DNA from: Actinomadura spongiicola
Lineage (GTDB): Bacteria > Actinomycetota > Actinomycetes > Streptosporangiales > Streptosporangiaceae
DNA length: 64,000 bases
NCBI RefSeq assembly: GCF_003432485.1
Contig: NZ_QVNQ01000005.1
Span: forward strand, 372,001 to 436,000
Direction: 5' to 3'
Below are positions 27,967 to 35,957 of this stretch, one piece after another (within the stretch, counting starts at the first letter, position 1; every line of letters starts with the position of its first letter). A program made the position numbers and the translations under genes. The notes beneath the pieces are model-generated. The model was given only the letters and a program-made list of their open reading frames with translations, did no database searches and had not been told where the DNA came from.

Positions 27967-28008
27967 TGGGCGATACTGGGTTCGAACCAGTGACCTCTTC
28001 GGTGTGAA
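27967..28008 (-). tRNA. 3' fragment of tRNA-Val(CAC); candidate attachment site
   Basis: Read on the minus strand, these 42 bases match tRNA-Val from position 32 to 73: anticodon loop TTCACAC (anticodon CAC), stem arm CGAAG, variable AGGTC, T-arm ACTGG-TTCGAAC-CCAGT, acceptor ATCGCCC and discriminator A. The 5' half is missing: the CTTCG arm expected upstream is replaced by unrelated sequence. A break at the anticodon loop is the classic product of tyrosine-integrase insertion into a tRNA gene. The intact copy would then lie at the right end of the inserted DNA, outside this window as far as I can see. It is not a functional tRNA by itself. Confidence 0.85.
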
Positions 28009-28693
28009 TTATCGGCACGATCCTGCCGACACCATCAATCTCAGTGGTATCGGCATATTCCAGTCCATGGACGTCCACCGCGATCCGCCCGCAGCTACGG
28101 CGGTCGCTGTACTCCTTTGCTGTACGACACCCGACCTGACTCACTCACCGAACAGGTCATAACTAGCTCAGACGATCAATCCTTCTCATGCAGCTCGGCC
28201 TGATCCTTCGGCGTGGAGCGCCGCTCCGCCACAACGAGGACGCGACACAGGCCGTAGACACACCAGTGGGGCTCAGGCTGTGAAGGGGTTCGGCGGTCAT
28301 CATGTGGCATCCCGGGAGTCGGGGCCGCTGGTTCCGGTCAGGGGACATCAGATGAGGCGGGCCGAAGGTGCTCCGTAACCCGTGCCCGGTAACGACAGGG
28401 AGGCGCGGGCACCGCACAAGGGAGGAACGGATCGGTTCAGCAGTCCCCGGATACCGAAACGTACTACCTCATCTATCGGACATAGGAGAGATATCCTAAA
28501 AGCCGTCCTTTGTCGTCTCTGATGTGTTTTCCCAGTGTCACTGGACGCTTCTGACTCGACCCTTGAGCCGATGAGCTGCGGTTTCGTGGCCTTTAGTGCG
28601 CTGCCTTCGGTTTTGCTGAAAAGCTCAGACACGGCCCTCGGCCTATGGCAGCATTGATCCGCGCGCCACTGATCGACGGGCACGACAGAGAAG
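28009..28693. other. Intergenic region inside the attachment junction, no supported gene
   Basis: 685 bases of lower-GC, gene-poor DNA right of the tRNA fragment. It includes short imperfect repeats such as the CTGTAC...GCTGTAC pair near 28108-28126. Integrase arm-type sites would be expected here, but I cannot define them. Confidence 0.35.
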
Positions 28694-29497
28694 GTGATTC
28701 CGATCGAGCCGTTGTCTCGCAATCCTCTCGCCGGAGAGGAAGCCGAACAGACGTCCTCCGCGCCAGCGCCGCAGCACCGGGCCATGGCGGCATTCGACAT
28801 CTGCGGCTTCAGCAGCAGTGCCGACCCCCATGTGATGCGGCTCATGCGCGACTCGATGTACCAGGTCGTCAAGGAGGCGTCGGCGACCGCACAGATGCCC
28901 TGGAACAACTGCGAGCACGAGGACCGCGGCGACGGACTCTTCCTGCTAGCACCGCCCGGCTGTAGCGCCTACAGCCTGGTGGATCCACTGGTACCGCTGA
29001 TCCGAGCTGGGCTTGCCCAGGTCAACCGAGCCCTTCCGCCCAGCCGCCAGTTGCGCCTGCGGATGGCCGTCCACCACGGGGAACTCGTCCGCGACGAGCA
29101 CGGTGTGATCAGCCCTGCTCTGAACATGTTGTTCCGGCTGCTTAACGCCCCCATTCTGAAGGCCCGGTTTGAGCACGGCGACCTCGCTCTGATCGTGTCC
29201 AAGGACGTCTACGAGCGTGTGGTCACCTGGGGCATGGGGCTGATCGACCAAAAGGACTTCCAGCCATTCGTGGTCGAGAACAAGCCGCTCCCGGTCAACA
29301 GCGAGGAGGACTCCTTCTTCATGGCGTGGGCCATGCTGCCGCCCCAACCTGCTCCAGCACCGGCCCCCACGTTCCACTCTGTGGACCCCGAAATTCTCTC
29401 TCGACTCAAGCGGCTTGCAGACGCCCTCGACGAGCTCCTATACGTGAGCAACCGGCATCCGGGCCTCACCGCCCAAAGCACCGAGACCGAGGATTGA
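28694..29497 (+). CDS. Class III nucleotidyl-cyclase-fold protein
   Basis: 267-aa protein whose first about 190 residues match the class III adenylate/guanylate cyclase homology domain. The two metal-binding aspartates are in AFDICGFS (D35) and DRGDGLFL (D80). RLRMAVHHGEL matches the usual strand before the dimer interface. The purine-selecting Lys and transition-state Arg motifs are not obvious, so it may make a non-canonical nucleotide, bind one, or be inactive. Many actinomycete genomes carry such single-domain proteins; related cyclases act in Pycsar defence, but no TIR or membrane effector is adjacent. The start at GTG 28694 is weakly supported, with Met31 as an alternative. Confidence 0.72.
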   Translation: MIPIEPLSRNPLAGEEAEQTSSAPAPQHRAMAAFDICGFSSSADPHVMRLMRDSMYQVVKEASATAQMPWNNCEHEDRGDGLFLLAPPGCSAYSLVDPLVPLIRAGLAQVNRALPPSRQLRLRMAVHHGELVRDEHGVISPALNMLFRLLNAPILKARFEHGDLALIVSKDVYERVVTWGMGLIDQKDFQPFVVENKPLPVNSEEDSFFMAWAMLPPQPAPAPAPTFHSVDPEILSRLKRLADALDELLYVSNRHPGLTAQSTETED

Positions 29498-30028
29498 ACT
29501 CACGGGCTGACTGTGCCGTGCCCCGCACCCCGGATTCTCATGGCCCCGTCCATAGAATCCGGGGCACTTGGGCGCTGTTTCGCTGTCGCGGCCGGATCTC
29601 TTGGCTGCCTTTCGACTACAACAATTACGTGCCGTCATGGACGCGTATAAACGGGCAATCGTTCCTCAGCGTTCCATCACACAGGTGGCACGGGCTTCGG
29701 GCATCGCCTCTTGCTCGGAGGAAAGAACCAGGCGACTGAGGTGCTTCGTCGGAGGTATGGGGTCCGCCTGGCGGGCGGGCAAGCGATGGCCAAGGAGGCC
29801 TTGCCCTGTTTCAGGTTCTTGTTGACGCCCTCAGCCGCTCAGGCATGACCTCCACGCGGGCTCCTCGGCGCCTAGCGGACAACGCCATCGGCGACTCGCT
29901 CGAACCAAGGACACCACCGGGCGGACCCATCTATCGTCATCGGTGCGGTCGATGGCGAAGCTGCATCCGTAGTCTCGAAGCACGACCCCCGAGAGGCCGC
30001 CCGAGTGGCGCGGCAGACCCTTCCGGCG
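29498..30028. pseudogene. Gene-poor stretch with a decayed coding fragment
   Basis: 531 bases without an intact gene. Near 29718-29850 the plus strand reads EVLRRRYGVRLAGGQAMAKE and then, after a one-base shift, LALFQVLVDALSRSGMTS, with no start or end. This looks like a remnant of a lost gene of unknown family. The rest shows nothing recognisable. Confidence 0.3.
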
Positions 30029-30769
30029 TCATTCGTCGGCATCAGCACTTCGGCAATTGCTGTTTTGGTTCGACTGGATGTCGGCGACTATGGCCGTCAC
30101 ATTATCGGGAGCGCCCCGGGCGAGGGTCGCCTGGACCAGGCGGTTGACCGTCTCGTTTGGGTCGTTGACGGATGCCAAGATGTCGCGGATGTCCTCTTGG
30201 TCGACGACGCCGCTGAGGCCGTCAGAACAGAGCAGGAGGCGGTCACCGGCTTTGAGTTCGCGGACGGTCAAATCAGGGGACCGGCCATCGGCTCGTCCGT
30301 CGAGGAACCGGGCGAGCTTTGGCGGGAGGTCCGGGACGGTCCCGGCATCGAAGACCAGCCGCTCGTAGACGTGGTCCTCGCTGAAGCCCAGGAGCTGGCC
30401 GTCGCGTAGTCGGTAGATGCGGGAGTCGCCGACGTTGGCGAAGACGGCGCGGTTCCCAGACCACAGCACGGCTACCAGGGTCGTTCCCATGCCGGTCACG
30501 CTTGGATCCCCCGCAGCTCGGGCGCGAAGGGCATCGCCGGCATCAAAGATCGCATGGCCGAGTGTTGTGGCCAGGTCTTCGGGGGCGACCTCCCGGTCGT
30601 GCCGTTTCAGGGTGTCGATCACGGTGGTGCTGGCTACGTCGCCGGCGGCGTGTCCGCCGAGGCCGTCAGCTACAGCCAGCAGTCGGCGGCCGACGTAGCC
30701 GCTGTCCTCGTTGCGCTTGCGTTTAAGGCCGACATGGGTGCCGAGGGCGGCTTCGATGGCGAGGCTCAC
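30029..30769 (-). CDS. PP2C-family Ser/Thr protein phosphatase
   Basis: 246-aa PPM-type phosphatase, catalytic domain only. Motifs run in order: KRNEDS, LLAVADGLGGHAAGD (metal-binding Asp), GTTLVAV, NVGDSRIYRL, LLLCSDGLSGVV and the terminal APDNVTAIV. All metal-coordinating positions are present, so it should be an active Mn/Mg-dependent phosphatase opposing Ser/Thr kinases. It lies 6 bases after the GntR gene on the same strand, so it is probably co-transcribed and under the same operator control. No kinase gene is nearby. Confidence 0.92.
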   Translation of the reverse strand: MSLAIEAALGTHVGLKRKRNEDSGYVGRRLLAVADGLGGHAAGDVASTTVIDTLKRHDREVAPEDLATTLGHAIFDAGDALRARAAGDPSVTGMGTTLVAVLWSGNRAVFANVGDSRIYRLRDGQLLGFSEDHVYERLVFDAGTVPDLPPKLARFLDGRADGRSPDLTVRELKAGDRLLLCSDGLSGVVDQEDIRDILASVNDPNETVNRLVQATLARGAPDNVTAIVADIQSNQNSNCRSADADE

Positions 30770-30775
30770 GATTGA

Positions 30776-31579
30776 TCACTCGTTCGTTTCGTCGTCGGGC
30801 CATGGATCCTGGGCGGATTCATCACGGTGCAGAACGTGGACGGTTTCGACACGGTCGCTGGCCACGATGTACTCGGTCACCTCGATTGGCTTGCCATCAC
30901 CGCCGGACGTGCCAACCCGCACGATCTCCAGCACCGGCAGAATGCTCGGTATTTGCAGCAGCGCCGCCTCTTCAGGGGTAGGCATGCGGGCGCGGTGGAT
31001 CTCCATCCAGGAAATGGGCCAATGGCCGGCCCGCTCCAGACGGTAGAGCCAGTCCCCCGGCCCCTCGGCCTGCGAGGCCACCTCGGGGGCGTCCTCGACT
31101 CCGCGCGGATGAATCCAGGAGATGTTGATCTGGAACGGAGGCTCGGCTACCGGCCCGGTAACTCGAAAGCGCCGCATGACCTCGGCGCCGACCGGGACCC
31201 CCAGGAGGCCAGCGATCCGTGGGTCGGTCAGCGGCTCGAAGGATGCCTTGGGCTTGATGTGGTGGGCCCACACCTCCTGGCCGGACGCGGAAGGGAAGGA
31301 GTAGCCGGGGCTGCCGGTGGCGACATTCCGCTTGACCAAGTTCCCTCTCGGCCTCCGCAGCCGCATAGTGCCATGCCGGACGATGATGCCGCGCTTCTTG
31401 ATCACCTGGATGAGACCGTCTGCTTCGAGCAAGGACAACGCGGACCGGATCACACCACGTCCGACACCGTACGCGCTGGTCAACTCGTCATAGCCGGGCA
31501 TGTTGCTGCCTGGCGGATACTCGCCGCTCTCGATCTTTCTCCGTAGCTCAGCGGCGATCTCGCGGTATCTCGCAGTCAC
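30776..31579 (-). CDS. GntR-family regulator with UTRA domain (KorSA/TraR-like)
   Basis: 267-aa regulator from a GTG at 31579; GAAGGAGG sits five bases before it, and the ATG at 31594 lies inside that ribosome site and is rejected. The N-terminal winged helix is ARYREIAAELRRKIESGEYPPGS through SALSLLEADGLIQ, followed by a HutC/UTRA effector domain. GntR repressors of this form (for example KorSA of pSAM2) control transfer and replication in actinomycete integrative elements. Palindromes at 31649-31660 and 31672-31683 just upstream are the likely operators. It starts a unit with the PP2C gene. Confidence 0.88.
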   Translation of the reverse strand: MTARYREIAAELRRKIESGEYPPGSNMPGYDELTSAYGVGRGVIRSALSLLEADGLIQVIKKRGIIVRHGTMRLRRPRGNLVKRNVATGSPGYSFPSASGQEVWAHHIKPKASFEPLTDPRIAGLLGVPVGAEVMRRFRVTGPVAEPPFQINISWIHPRGVEDAPEVASQAEGPGDWLYRLERAGHWPISWMEIHRARMPTPEEAALLQIPSILPVLEIVRVGTSGGDGKPIEVTEYIVASDRVETVHVLHRDESAQDPWPDDETNE

Positions 31580-31605
31580 ATGGACCTCCTTCACAGAAGG
31601 CTATC

Positions 31606-31683
31606 TGTACCGGGACTGTTGACACAGTCCCCCGAAGGCTTCATCATCAGTACCGGTACTCATCCTTCTTCAGTACCGGTACT
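31606..31683. promoter_or_regulatory. Divergent control region with repeated AGTACCGGTACT operators
   Basis: Two perfect 12-bp palindromes AGTACCGGTACT (31649-31660, 31672-31683) are 23 bp centre to centre, about two helical turns. A third, 10/12-matching copy is at 31606-31617 (TGTACCGGGACT). TTGACA at 31619-31624 with a weak -10 17 bases on (CATCAT) could fire rightward through the operators into the element genes. Confidence 0.7.
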
Positions 31684-31963
31684 GAGTGGAGTCTGGCGGA
31701 CGCAGATGGACGCCCCTTCCCGCTCTCGCCGGGAGGAGGAAGAGACCCACACAACTTCAGATGGCGTTGGCGGCCGAGTGCGGAACCTCTGAGTGTCCGG
31801 GTCGATTCAGTCCCCGGATGAGCGTCGGTCGCGGCAGCGCCCCGTCTGTCAGGCAGCGCCTGTGCTGTCTGTCCGCCACGGAAGACACGTCCTGGTTGTG
31901 CCGGGTGCGCCCGTGGCGGGCGGAGAACACACGCACTGTTTCTCTTCGACCCAGGAGGCGTTC

Positions 31964-32329
31964 ATGACGTCGGGCAACGGCCGCCGCACACTGCTGGCCA
32001 GCCGGATACCCCTCGATCAGATCTCGATCCCCAAGGACCGTAGCCCGCTGCTGCTGTGCCCGGACTGCAGGACTTGGCAGTCATGGAAACGCGGGCTGAT
32101 CAAGGCTCACCCGCTTCGTCCAAACCAGGTCACCTCACCCAAGTGCCCCGGCTCCCATCAGCGAGTGCTCATCGACCTCACAGCTGACCAACTCCGAGAG
32201 ATGAGAGTCGGCGCGGCAGCCCACGCATGGACCATCGCCCGCAGCCCGCGAGAGGGCTACCAACAGGCCCCGCCGGTCGTCCCGGCAATCCATCAGATCG
32301 CCGCCGCCCGCGGTGCCCCCAAGCGCTAG
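31964..32329 (+). CDS. Small element protein with CxxC motif, unknown
   Basis: 121-aa protein from ATG 31964, set by CCAGGAGG upstream; the longer frame is noise. One CPDC pair and a later CPGS suggest a single, possibly incomplete, zinc site in the middle. The C-terminal half is helical (QLREMRVGAAAHAWTIA). It is the first gene rightward of the GntR operators, so probably repressed by that regulator. Confidence 0.65.
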   Translation: MTSGNGRRTLLASRIPLDQISIPKDRSPLLLCPDCRTWQSWKRGLIKAHPLRPNQVTSPKCPGSHQRVLIDLTADQLREMRVGAAAHAWTIARSPREGYQQAPPVVPAIHQIAAARGAPKR

Positions 32330-32354
32330 CTGACGAAAGGTCTTCGCGTCGATC

Positions 32355-32395
32355 ACGCCCCGGTTGGGCTCCCTATGGGATCTCGGCCGGGGCGT
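32355..32395. repeat. Intergenic hairpin 1
   Basis: ACGCCCCGG (32355-32363) pairs with CCGGGGCGT (32387-32395) around a 23-base loop holding a TCCC/GGGA mini-stem. It lies between a stop and the next ribosome site. Similar hairpins recur at 34421 and 35231. Confidence 0.5.
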
Positions 32396-32434
32396 TGCCG
32401 TGTCCCGTAAATCTTCGGAAGGGAGAAGAACTCC

Positions 32435-33208
32435 ATGGGTAGCAATGCCTACCTGGATGTGTCCCTGATTCATCCGCACCCGGCCAACGTCCGCGAGGAC
32501 CTGGGTGACCTGACAGAGCTCGTCGATTCCATCAGTTCACACGGCGTGCTGCAGCCGCTGGTGGTGCGGCCGCACCCGCGCGTCTCGGAGGCGTTTGAAC
32601 TGCTGGCCGGGCACCGCAGGTATGCCGCCGCCCGGTTCGCCGGATGTGACCGGGTGCCGGTCACCGTCCGGCACGGCGTCGATGACGGTCAGGTCCTGGA
32701 GTTGATGCTGGTGGAGAACTGCCAGCGCCGCGAGCTGGGCTCCATGGAGAAGGCCGAAGCGATGGGTGCCCTGGTCAACCGGGGCTACAGCGCATCCGAC
32801 ATCACCCGTAAGACGGGGATCGCCTCTTCGACCGTGTCGTACCACCTGGCACTGCTGGAGCTGGACGAGGCGTCCCGCGCCAAGGTAAGAACGGGAGAGC
32901 TCACCGCAAGCGACGCGGTCGCAGCGGTCCGCCGTACCCGCAGGGCCGCCCGTAAGAAGGCCGGGTCCTCCGCCGACTTCACTTGGGAGCCGGACTATCT
33001 GGCTTCCACGCACCCGCTGGCCCGCAGGGCCCGGAAGCTGTGCGACGCCCGCGAGCACACCATGCGCCGGCGAATCGGTAAGACGGCGTGCGGGCAGTGC
33101 TGGGAATCGACGATACGCGCCGATGAGCGGGTCGTGGTCGGTGTGATCGCCGACGAACTGACCAACGACCTGGAGCGCACACGTGCGGCTGCGGTGGGGG
33201 CGGTCTGA
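32435..33208 (+). CDS. ParB/Spo0J-like nuclease-domain protein
   Basis: 257-aa ParB-family protein. The N-terminal CTP-binding ParB domain shows HPHPANVRE, then the box with GHRRYAAARFAG and VENCQRRELGSMEKA, followed by a helix-turn-helix (SASDITRKTGIASSTVSYHLALLEL). The C-terminal part carries a CxxC pair (CGQC) rather than the usual dimerisation tail. ParB proteins without a ParA partner on mobile elements may act as regulators or as partition/copy-control factors. GGAAGGGAG precedes the ATG. One base separates it from the next gene. Confidence 0.85.
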   Translation: MGSNAYLDVSLIHPHPANVREDLGDLTELVDSISSHGVLQPLVVRPHPRVSEAFELLAGHRRYAAARFAGCDRVPVTVRHGVDDGQVLELMLVENCQRRELGSMEKAEAMGALVNRGYSASDITRKTGIASSTVSYHLALLELDEASRAKVRTGELTASDAVAAVRRTRRAARKKAGSSADFTWEPDYLASTHPLARRARKLCDAREHTMRRRIGKTACGQCWESTIRADERVVVGVIADELTNDLERTRAAAVGAV

Positions 33209-33209
33209 C

Positions 33210-34205
33210 ATGCCCTCTCGTGACTACCGGGCGCCGTTGGACGGCGTGCCCCGCTACACCCGTTGGGAGCAGGTCCCCAAGGGCTGGTACACCCGCACGC
33301 AGCTGGCCCGAATGGACCCGCCACGCAAGCCTGGGCCAGATGCCAAGCCCCGCGGCCAGGTGTTGTATCACGGCAACAGCTACGCGCCGTTGTACGCACT
33401 GGACGACACAGTCACTAAGCGGCCAGTGTCGCCCGCCCAGCGTGCCGCCCTGGACCGGGCCCGCGAGTTGCAGCGGGTGTGCCGCCTCTGCGACGGCTGC
33501 GAGACCGACGAGTACGGCGACCCGGTGCCGCTGGGCAAGGGCCGTGTCTGCGGCCCCTGTGAGCGTGTCCGCCGGAACTACGTCCTTCACCTTGACAGCC
33601 GTGAGTTCGCCCGCGTACTGCGCGAGGGGCTGCGGGCCGGTACGGCGGTGCTGGCGGCGGTGGACAACCCGGCCCGTCCCCAGCGGCTGGTCATGACCGG
33701 CTCCGCCCTGCGCCTGGACGTGCGGCTGCCGTCGCCGAATGACCCGCCGCCCTCCGGATCGCCCGCCGCCCGAGAGAAACAAGCTCAGGAGACGTTCGCG
33801 AGCATCACGCGGCGCTTGGCCGGTGCGGGACTGCCGACCGATGGGATGCTGACCGTCATCTGCTGGCAGGACGCCGCCTTGATCCGGCGCAACCTGGCGG
33901 GAGCGTTTCACCTGCCCCAGCCGTCCGGGTGGCTGGCAGAGCACACCTGGTACTCGCTCGACGTGTGGTACGGCCGGTGGTACGCCGCCCCGGCCAAGGG
34001 TGTGCTGGACCCGCTGCGGTTCTCCCACGACTGGGGCGTCAACCCCACCGACGTGGGCGGCGACCTCGCCGATCGGGTGCATGCACTCGGACTCGCCTTG
34101 GACGCCATGGCCGACGACCACCCCGACACGGTCTCACCGGGTGCGCCGTGGATCACCCGTCCTGCCGCGATCAGCGACCTGCACGCTCAGCAAAGATCGC
34201 GATGA
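33210..34205 (+). CDS. Element protein with central Cys-rich zinc motif, unknown
   Basis: 331-aa protein from ATG 33210, immediately after the ParB-like stop. A zinc-finger-like cluster CRLCDGC ... CGPC lies at about residues 93-120. The C-terminal half is Trp-rich and well ordered (LTVICWQDAALIRRNL, YSLDVWYGRWYAAP). I recognise no family. Coupling to the ParB-like gene suggests a linked DNA-related role. Confidence 0.65.
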   Translation: MPSRDYRAPLDGVPRYTRWEQVPKGWYTRTQLARMDPPRKPGPDAKPRGQVLYHGNSYAPLYALDDTVTKRPVSPAQRAALDRARELQRVCRLCDGCETDEYGDPVPLGKGRVCGPCERVRRNYVLHLDSREFARVLREGLRAGTAVLAAVDNPARPQRLVMTGSALRLDVRLPSPNDPPPSGSPAAREKQAQETFASITRRLAGAGLPTDGMLTVICWQDAALIRRNLAGAFHLPQPSGWLAEHTWYSLDVWYGRWYAAPAKGVLDPLRFSHDWGVNPTDVGGDLADRVHALGLALDAMADDHPDTVSPGAPWITRPAAISDLHAQQRSR

Positions 34206-34420
34206 CAAAGATCAGCTGACGTCCAAGATCGACCACACCCAAGCCGCGCAGCGGAATATCGCCCGCTACGAGCCGCGCGGCGCGCCCGAGTGGCATGCCG
34301 GCACCTGTGAAGGACCTCGGCACCGACGACTGCGATTGAAGGCGGCACCGCCTCCAGTCGATCACGAGGCCGTCCACGTCCGCATTGACGGCCCGTCTCT
34401 GACGACCTACCACCCACCCC

Positions 34421-34454
34421 GGCTGGGGCCGCACCCCTGCTCGCGGCCCCAGCC
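34421..34454. repeat. Intergenic hairpin 2
   Basis: GGCTGGGGCCGC (34421-34432) and GCGGCCCCAGCC (34443-34454) form a perfect 12-bp stem with a 10-base loop in the 276-base gap before a tiny ORF. It may attenuate or end transcription. Confidence 0.55.
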
Positions 34455-34481
34455 GGACCTCTCCATGGAAGGAACCCTTTC

Positions 34482-34541
34482 GTGAAAATCTTCGCAACAC
34501 GCGCCCTGGGTGCCCGCCACGTCCTCGCCGGAGGCGCGTGA
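34482..34541 (+). CDS. 19-aa leader-type ORF coupled to the next gene
   Basis: GTG at 34482 follows GGAAGGAA; the peptide MKIFATRALGARHVLAGGA ends in TGA whose last base is the A of the next ATG (TGATG). Its size, ribosome site and stop-start coupling suggest a leader that controls translation of the following gene, placed just after hairpin 2. Confidence 0.4.
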   Translation: MKIFATRALGARHVLAGGA

Positions 34542-34825
34542 TGCCGACCTCCGAGGAGCTACAGGCGGCGCCGAAGGCCACCGTCGTTGAGCCGGGCGTG
34601 CAGCTCGGTCGTGTCCCGATGTGGGAGCTGTACCACTACGAGTACGGGCAGCAGACCGGCAAGTCCATCGCCCGCGGCGATCAGCTGCACGAGTGGCTGA
34701 CCGAACTGGAGCAGTCCGGGCGGCTGCTCGGCTTCGGTTGGGAGATTCGCGGTGCGGATGAGCCCGCCGACTGGCCGGGATGGCCCATCACTGGGGACAA
34801 GCAGGGCGCAGGACCGTGCCGATGA
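34541..34825 (+). CDS. Small element protein, unknown
   Basis: 94-aa acidic protein from ATG 34541 with CCGGAGG six bases upstream. The core reads MWELYHYEYGQQTGKSI and then QLHEWLTELEQSGRLLGFGWEI, an alpha/beta pattern with no known motif. It is coupled to the leader ORF by TGATG and to the next gene by ATGA. Confidence 0.6.
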   Translation: MPTSEELQAAPKATVVEPGVQLGRVPMWELYHYEYGQQTGKSIARGDQLHEWLTELEQSGRLLGFGWEIRGADEPADWPGWPITGDKQGAGPCR

Positions 34826-35145
34826 ACGGTCCGCCTGCCCGGCTGCCCTCCGATCTCACCGACCGCATGCCCGCTACAGGGCCCGAGCCCGTGGCCGCGT
34901 TCTACGTCTCGGTGCGCACCAGTGCCCGGATGGGCGAATCGTCGCTGGTGCTGGGCCCGTTTGCAGACCGTGGCACCGCACACGCCCATGTGCCGCTGGT
35001 GCGGGAGTTCGTGGCGGCCCGACACCGGGGCGGGGAGTGGTGGCGGTTCTCGGTCGTCCAAGTGACCGCACCGCCGGACCAGGCGCTGCCGATGGGGACG
35101 TTGAACGCCCTCATACCCGCAGCCGGTGACGGGCTAGCCGCCTAG
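34822..35145 (+). CDS. Small element protein, unknown
   Basis: 107-aa protein starting at the ATGA overlap with the previous gene. VAAFYVSVRTSARMGESSLV and RGGEWWRFSVVQVTAPP suggest a small beta-sheet fold. No family recognised. It ends a three-ORF coupled run before hairpin 3. Confidence 0.6.
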   Translation: MNGPPARLPSDLTDRMPATGPEPVAAFYVSVRTSARMGESSLVLGPFADRGTAHAHVPLVREFVAARHRGGEWWRFSVVQVTAPPDQALPMGTLNALIPAAGDGLAA

Positions 35146-35230
35146 CAGGACTTCGACCCCGCCGCGACAAGTGCTCGTGCCGGTGGGCCGTCTCCCGTGG
35201 GGCCAAATCCTGGCCCCTTCGTCGTCCGTT

Positions 35231-35275
35231 CCCTTGGCCGGGGCCACGCTCCGCGCTCGCGGCCCCGGCCAAGGG
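35231..35275. repeat. Intergenic hairpin 3, 15-bp perfect stem
   Basis: CCCTTGGCCGGGGCC (35231-35245) pairs perfectly with 35261-35275 around a 15-base loop. It is followed at once by a ribosome site (GAAAGGACC) for a 28-aa ORF. The core CCGGGGC matches that in hairpin 1. Confidence 0.6.
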
Positions 35276-35292
35276 CAACTCGAAAGGACCGC

Positions 35293-35379
35293 ATGCCGGC
35301 CAAGGCGATCCCCCGCAGGGACGAACTCGCGCCGGGCGAGGTTCTCGTGGAGGTCTACGCCCCCGGCCCGACTCTATGA
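35293..35379 (+). CDS. 28-aa small ORF
   Basis: ATG 35293 after GAAAGGACC encodes a 28-residue peptide (middle: RRDELAPGEVLVEVYAPG) that ends with ATGA overlap into the next ORF. High GC third positions and coupling support expression. Function unknown. Confidence 0.45.
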   Translation: MPAKAIPRRDELAPGEVLVEVYAPGPTL

Positions 35380-35543
35380 ACCGCATCGGGTTCTATGCGT
35401 TCTGGCTTGACGCGACACCCCCGGCCGAGGGAGGTCCGCCCGCCGGGGTACGCGGCCAGGTGTACCACTGCGACCTCGCAGAGTTCACGGCCAGGGAGGA
35501 ACGGCGCCGCCGCACCGTACGAATGTGGACACCCGAGAGGTGA
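35376..35543 (+). CDS. 55-aa small element protein
   Basis: Starts at the ATGA overlap at 35376 and stops at 35541-35543. It reads MNRIGFYAFWLDATPP at the start and EFTAREERRRRTVRMW near the end; a basic tail could bind nucleic acid. Codon use is typical of the region. Function unknown. Confidence 0.5.
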   Translation: MNRIGFYAFWLDATPPAEGGPPAGVRGQVYHCDLAEFTAREERRRRTVRMWTPER

Positions 35544-35547
35544 CTAC

Positions 35548-35957
35548 ATGCCCAACGTCCGTGGGGGACACCCGTCCGCTATTAGGGCACCCTCGCCGAC
35601 CTGCATGGCTTCTGCCTCTACGGCGGCCTGTGCGGTTACGACGGGACGAGCGCCTTCGACGACGGTTGCGACGAGAACCACTCCGACGTCACCGGCCCGC
35701 CTAACGACGAACCGTCCACACCACATGAGCTTCCGTCGCGTGATCCACGTCCGCCGCCACCACTTCACCCCCGTGGCCGAGCCCCCGGCCAATCCCAATC
35801 GGGACTGCTGACTCCGAGTCCGGGCGGCCCCACCCCGCTGCGGCAGCTGTTCGCGCGGAAGGGGCCGTCGCACCCGGTGCCAGACGCCCAGACCTTCGTC
35901 ATCCGATCCCCGCGATGCGGGAGAAGGGAGCGCTGTGCGCGATGCCGGACATGGTGA
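35548..35957 (+). pseudogene. Frameshifted small gene
   Basis: After a ribosome-like GAGAGGTGA, ATG 35548 reads MPNVRGGHPSAI. From 35586 a different frame takes on strong coding bias (TLADLHGFCLYGGLCGYDG, then SAFDDGCDENHSDV) and stays open to the stop at 35955-35957, but it is preceded immediately by a TAG and has no start of its own. The simplest reading is one gene broken by a frameshift near 35580-35586, or a sequencing error. The part after about 35715 is less clearly coding. Confidence 0.35.

Noticed and set aside
28694..31594. A CBASS or Pycsar operon built from the cyclase-fold gene and neighbours
   Set aside because: The phosphatase and GntR genes are on the other strand and no effector (TIR, TM, nuclease) accompanies the cyclase.
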